DNA from: Candidatus Glassbacteria bacterium RIFCSPLOWO2_12_FULL_58_11
GTDB taxonomy: Bacteria > Gemmatimonadota > Glassbacteria > GWA2-58-10
Reading direction: 5' to 3'
Assembly: GCA_001780825.1 (NCBI GenBank)
Contig: MFIX01000046.1
Coordinates: forward strand, 1-7,899
Length of the DNA: 7,899 nucleotides
Shown: positions 5,498-7,899 of the stretch, piece by piece
How the letters are laid out: each line of letters opens with the position of its first letter
Numbering within the stretch: the first letter of the stretch is position 1
Notes under the pieces: model-generated
Told to the model about the DNA's origin: nothing
Databases searched by the model: none
Seen by the model: the letters and a program-made list of their open reading frames with translations, nothing else
Program-made: the position numbers and the translations under genes

Positions 5498-6589
5498 ATG
5501 AAAAAGTTTCTGATATTTCTGGGGATCGTTCTGATAATCGCATCAGGCGGTTTTTACTACTACAAGCATCATAAAAGCAACGGCAAGCAGGACAAATACA
5601 AGCGGGTGGCGGTTGAAAAAGGCACGATCGTTGAGAAAGCCCTGGCGATCGGCAAGATTGACCCGGATTATGAGATCGTGGTGAAGTCCCAGGTGTCCGG
5701 CATAGTGGAGAAGCTGCACAAGGAGGTGGGGGACCTGGTGGAAAAGGGCGATCCACTGCTGGTGGTCAAACCCGAGCCCACGCCGATGGAGCTGGCCGAA
5801 ACCCGCCGTTCTCTGGAACTGGCCTCGCTGAACAAAGTGCAGGCCAAGCGCGACCTGGACCGGATCAAAGACCTGCTCGGCAATAACCTGGTCTCGGAAA
5901 AGCAGTTCGAGGATGCGCAGAAGGTTTTTCAGGAAAATGAGCTCAGGGAACTCCAAGCCCGCGAGCGGCTGGAGCTGATGGAGAAGGGGAAGTCGATGAT
6001 CGGCGGGACCCAGGTCGAGACCCTGATCCGTTCGCCGATAACCGGGATGATCCTAGAGCGCCTGGTTAATATGGGCGACCCGGTGGTGCCGCTGACCACC
6101 TACCAGCCGGGCACCGAGCTGATGAAACTGGCGGACATGGAGCACCTGATCTTTATCGGCACCGTGGATGAGATCGATGTCGGCAAGCTGACCGAGGGGA
6201 TGCCGGCCGAAATCTATATCGGCGCGCTGCCCGCGGATACGCTCAAGGGAGCGCTCTATTTTATCAGCCCCAAGAGCAAAACCAAGGACAATGCCATAGT
6301 ATTCGACATCAAGATCAAGATCGATGACCGGGATAATGCGGTCCTGCGGGCCGGATATTCGGCGAATGCCAACATTATCATCAAGAAGAAAGACTCGATC
6401 CCTTATATCCCGGAGCGGCTGGTCACTTTCCGCAACGATTCCTCCTTTGTCAAAGTGCTGGGTGCCAAAGACAGCCTGGTTGAGAAGCCGATTACGGTGG
6501 GGCTCTCGGACGGGTTGAATATCGAGGTAGTCCAGGGATTCGCCCTGGGCGACACGCTGGTCGAGGAGCCGCCGAAAGAGCTGAAGTAA
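5498..6589 (+). CDS. HlyD/MacA-type periplasmic adaptor (membrane fusion protein)
   Basis: Adaptors of this family link an inner-membrane transporter to the outer envelope in tripartite exporters. The 363-residue protein begins with a Lys-Lys signal anchor (hydrophobic helix about residues 4-22), so it is probably tethered to the inner membrane and faces the periplasm. The first half of a lipoyl-like domain lies at about 58-92 (VVKSQVSGIVEKLHKEVGD). A short charged helical hairpin spans about 95-165, and the second lipoyl half is at 176-196 (IRSPITGMILERLVNMGDP). A beta-barrel region follows at about 215-298 and a membrane-proximal domain to the end. The hairpin is short, so the protein may meet a partner other than a TolC-length channel. 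Start ATG has GGAG at 5484-5487, spaced 10 nt. A MacB-like permease follows after 104 nt, supporting an ABC rather than RND partner. The substrate cannot be told. Confidence 0.88.
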   Translation: MKKFLIFLGIVLIIASGGFYYYKHHKSNGKQDKYKRVAVEKGTIVEKALAIGKIDPDYEIVVKSQVSGIVEKLHKEVGDLVEKGDPLLVVKPEPTPMELAETRRSLELASLNKVQAKRDLDRIKDLLGNNLVSEKQFEDAQKVFQENELRELQARERLELMEKGKSMIGGTQVETLIRSPITGMILERLVNMGDPVVPLTTYQPGTELMKLADMEHLIFIGTVDEIDVGKLTEGMPAEIYIGALPADTLKGALYFISPKSKTKDNAIVFDIKIKIDDRDNAVLRAGYSANANIIIKKKDSIPYIPERLVTFRNDSSFVKVLGAKDSLVEKPITVGLSDGLNIEVVQGFALGDTLVEEPPKELK

Positions 6590-6599
6590 GCCTCGGGAG

Positions 6600-6616
6600 C
6601 CGGTTTCTAAGACCGG
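6600..6616 (+). repeat. Short hairpin after the adaptor gene
   Basis: CCGGTT and GACCGG form a 6-bp stem (the innermost pair is a wobble) with a 5-nt loop, 10 nt after the adaptor stop. No T-run follows, so termination is unlikely. The rest of the 104-nt spacer to the permease is AT-rich and holds no clear promoter. Confidence 0.25.
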
Positions 6617-6693
6617 ATATTGCCAATAATCTACGGCATTCTAACTGATTACGTATGCTGCAATAATCATATTAACTTAAAGTAACAGCTCAA

Positions 6694-7899
6694 ATGTTTT
6701 CCTATTATCTGAAACTTGTCGGACAGTTCTGGCAGGACATGCGCCGTCAGAAGCTGCGCACCTTTCTCACGGTTTTCGGGATCACCTGGGGCACGGTGGC
6801 GGTGGTGCTGCTGCTGAGTTTCGGGGTGGGGCTGCAGCGGCACTCGATGAAAATGATGCATGGGATGGGCGCTAATATCCTGATTTTCGGCGGTAACCGC
6901 ACCTCGCTGGCCTACCGCGGCCTGGGCACGGGCCGTTGGATCGGATTGCGGGAAGAGGATGCCGCCCTGCTGCGGGAAAGAATTCCCTGGATGGAGTTTA
7001 TCAGCCCGGATAACAATGAGGACGTACGATTGACTTACAAGCGGGAGACCCGCATGGTCAGCGTGGCCGGGGTCTATCCGGGATACGAGGAAATACGGAG
7101 CCTGATCCCGGCTGCCGGCGGAAGGTTTATCAATGGTATGGACCAGGAGTTGAAGCGCCGGGTGGTGTTTATCGGCAATGCTACGCGGGACAAGCTGTTC
7201 GGCAAAGGCAGCGAGGCTGTAGGGAAGATATTGACGATCAACGGCAGCCCGTTCACGGTTATCGGGGTGATGGTGGAAAAGGTTCAGACCAGCTCCTACA
7301 TGTCACGGGATGAAGATGCGGCGTTTATCCCCTTTGCCACTTATAAAGAGATGTTCGGGGCGGAGCATGTTCAACGCCTTATTTGCCGGGCCACCGACCC
7401 GCTGTTGGCCCCGGCCCTGATAAAAGAGATTTACAGAGTGTTGGGAAGCCGGCACAAGTTCGATCCGGAGGACAAGGAGGCGCTCTGGATGTGGGACACC
7501 AGCGAGGGCGAGCGGTTCATGAGCCTCTTTTTTCTCGGCTTCCAGGCCTTCCTCGGTCTGGGCGGAGTATTCACCCTGCTGGTCGGCGGAATCGGCGTGG
7601 CCAATATCATGTACGTGGTGGTGCGCGAGCGCAGAAAAGAGCTGGGGATCAAGGCCGCCCTGGGGGCCACGCCGCGCACGATCCTGATGCAGTTCCTGAT
7701 CGAGACATTTCTGATTGTCGCCGCCGGGGGCTTGACCGGCTTTGCCATCTCGTATGGCGTTGTCGCCCTTTTCAGCAGCCCCCTGCTCGCCAAAGCGCAA
7801 CAGTTTATCGGCTCGCCGGTGATCAATCCCCTGGTGGCCTTCTGCGCGATAGGAGTATTGGGACTGGTTGGTTTCGCCGCGGGCTGGGCCCCGGCCAGA
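6694..7899 (+). CDS. MacB/FtsX-type ABC transporter permease (partial, extreme C-terminus off the window)
   Basis: 402 codons are visible with no stop. The topology is that of the MacB/LolC/FtsX permease family. A cytoplasmic N-terminal stretch is followed by one membrane helix (about 25-46) and a large periplasmic MacB-type core domain (about 47-270, with the characteristic VFIGNATRDKLFG near 159-171). Three C-terminal helices (about 277-304, 330-360, 379-398) complete it. The diagnostic cytoplasmic loop VRERRKELGIKAALGATPR is at 310-328. The final GWAPAR resembles the PARRAA end of this family, so probably only a handful of residues are missing. No ATPase domain is fused, unlike E. coli MacB, so a separate ATPase subunit is needed. 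The ATG at 6694 fits family N-termini (MFSYYLKL) but has no clear Shine-Dalgarno. Its neighbour is the adaptor, so both probably form one envelope-spanning exporter; substrate unknown. Confidence 0.9.
   Translation, partial: MFSYYLKLVGQFWQDMRRQKLRTFLTVFGITWGTVAVVLLLSFGVGLQRHSMKMMHGMGANILIFGGNRTSLAYRGLGTGRWIGLREEDAALLRERIPWMEFISPDNNEDVRLTYKRETRMVSVAGVYPGYEEIRSLIPAAGGRFINGMDQELKRRVVFIGNATRDKLFGKGSEAVGKILTINGSPFTVIGVMVEKVQTSSYMSRDEDAAFIPFATYKEMFGAEHVQRLICRATDPLLAPALIKEIYRVLGSRHKFDPEDKEALWMWDTSEGERFMSLFFLGFQAFLGLGGVFTLLVGGIGVANIMYVVVRERRKELGIKAALGATPRTILMQFLIETFLIVAAGGLTGFAISYGVVALFSSPLLAKAQQFIGSPVINPLVAFCAIGVLGLVGFAAGWAPAR

Noticed and set aside
7303..7800. 165-codon open frame on the minus strand
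   Set aside because: It is antisense to the MacB-like permease, whose FtsX motif is clear in the plus-strand frame.
1..7899. CRISPR array, tRNA or rRNA gene, insertion sequence, integrase, phage or defence genes
   Set aside because: I saw no repeat-spacer pattern, no RNA gene signature, no terminal inverted repeats and no transposase-like protein; the coding space is filled by recognisable housekeeping and transport genes.

Overview
This window looks like ordinary housekeeping chromosome from a bacterium with fairly high GC content (genes visibly GC-rich, promoter regions AT-rich). It is probably Gram-negative or otherwise double-membraned, because it encodes an adaptor plus FtsX-type permease pair of the kind that spans a periplasm. 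Gene order and protein style would suit an FCB-group or deltaproteobacteria-like lineage. That assignment is only an impression; nothing in the sequence fixes the phylum.

Layout. Positions 1-5244 hold six genes on the minus strand, in transcription order lgt (lipoprotein maturation), comF-like phosphoribosyltransferase, gap (GAPDH), pgk, tpiA and secG (cut by the window start). lgt and comF are 4 nt apart; the later gaps are 69, 139, 100 and 113 nt. A good sigma70-type promoter (5288-5316) lies just upstream of lgt, and another (384-412) lies between tpiA and secG. The gap-pgk spacer carries two GC-rich hairpins. Positions 5245-5497 are an AT-rich divergent promoter region. From 5498 rightward there is an HlyD/MacA-type adaptor and then a MacB/FtsX-type permease that runs off the window end.

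Function. gap, pgk and tpiA are three consecutive enzymes of lower glycolysis and gluconeogenesis. lgt and secG both serve protein export and envelope maturation, so the left cluster joins central carbon metabolism to secretion. The rightward pair is probably part of a tripartite ABC exporter or a lipoprotein/envelope transport system, with its ATPase encoded outside the window.

Nothing here amounts to a new biological system. The items most worth a second look are a 5'-terminal hairpin that pairs with the lgt Shine-Dalgarno, substitutions at several Lgt active-site positions, the hairpins between gap and pgk, and the heavy use of TTG/GTG starts (four of six minus-strand genes).
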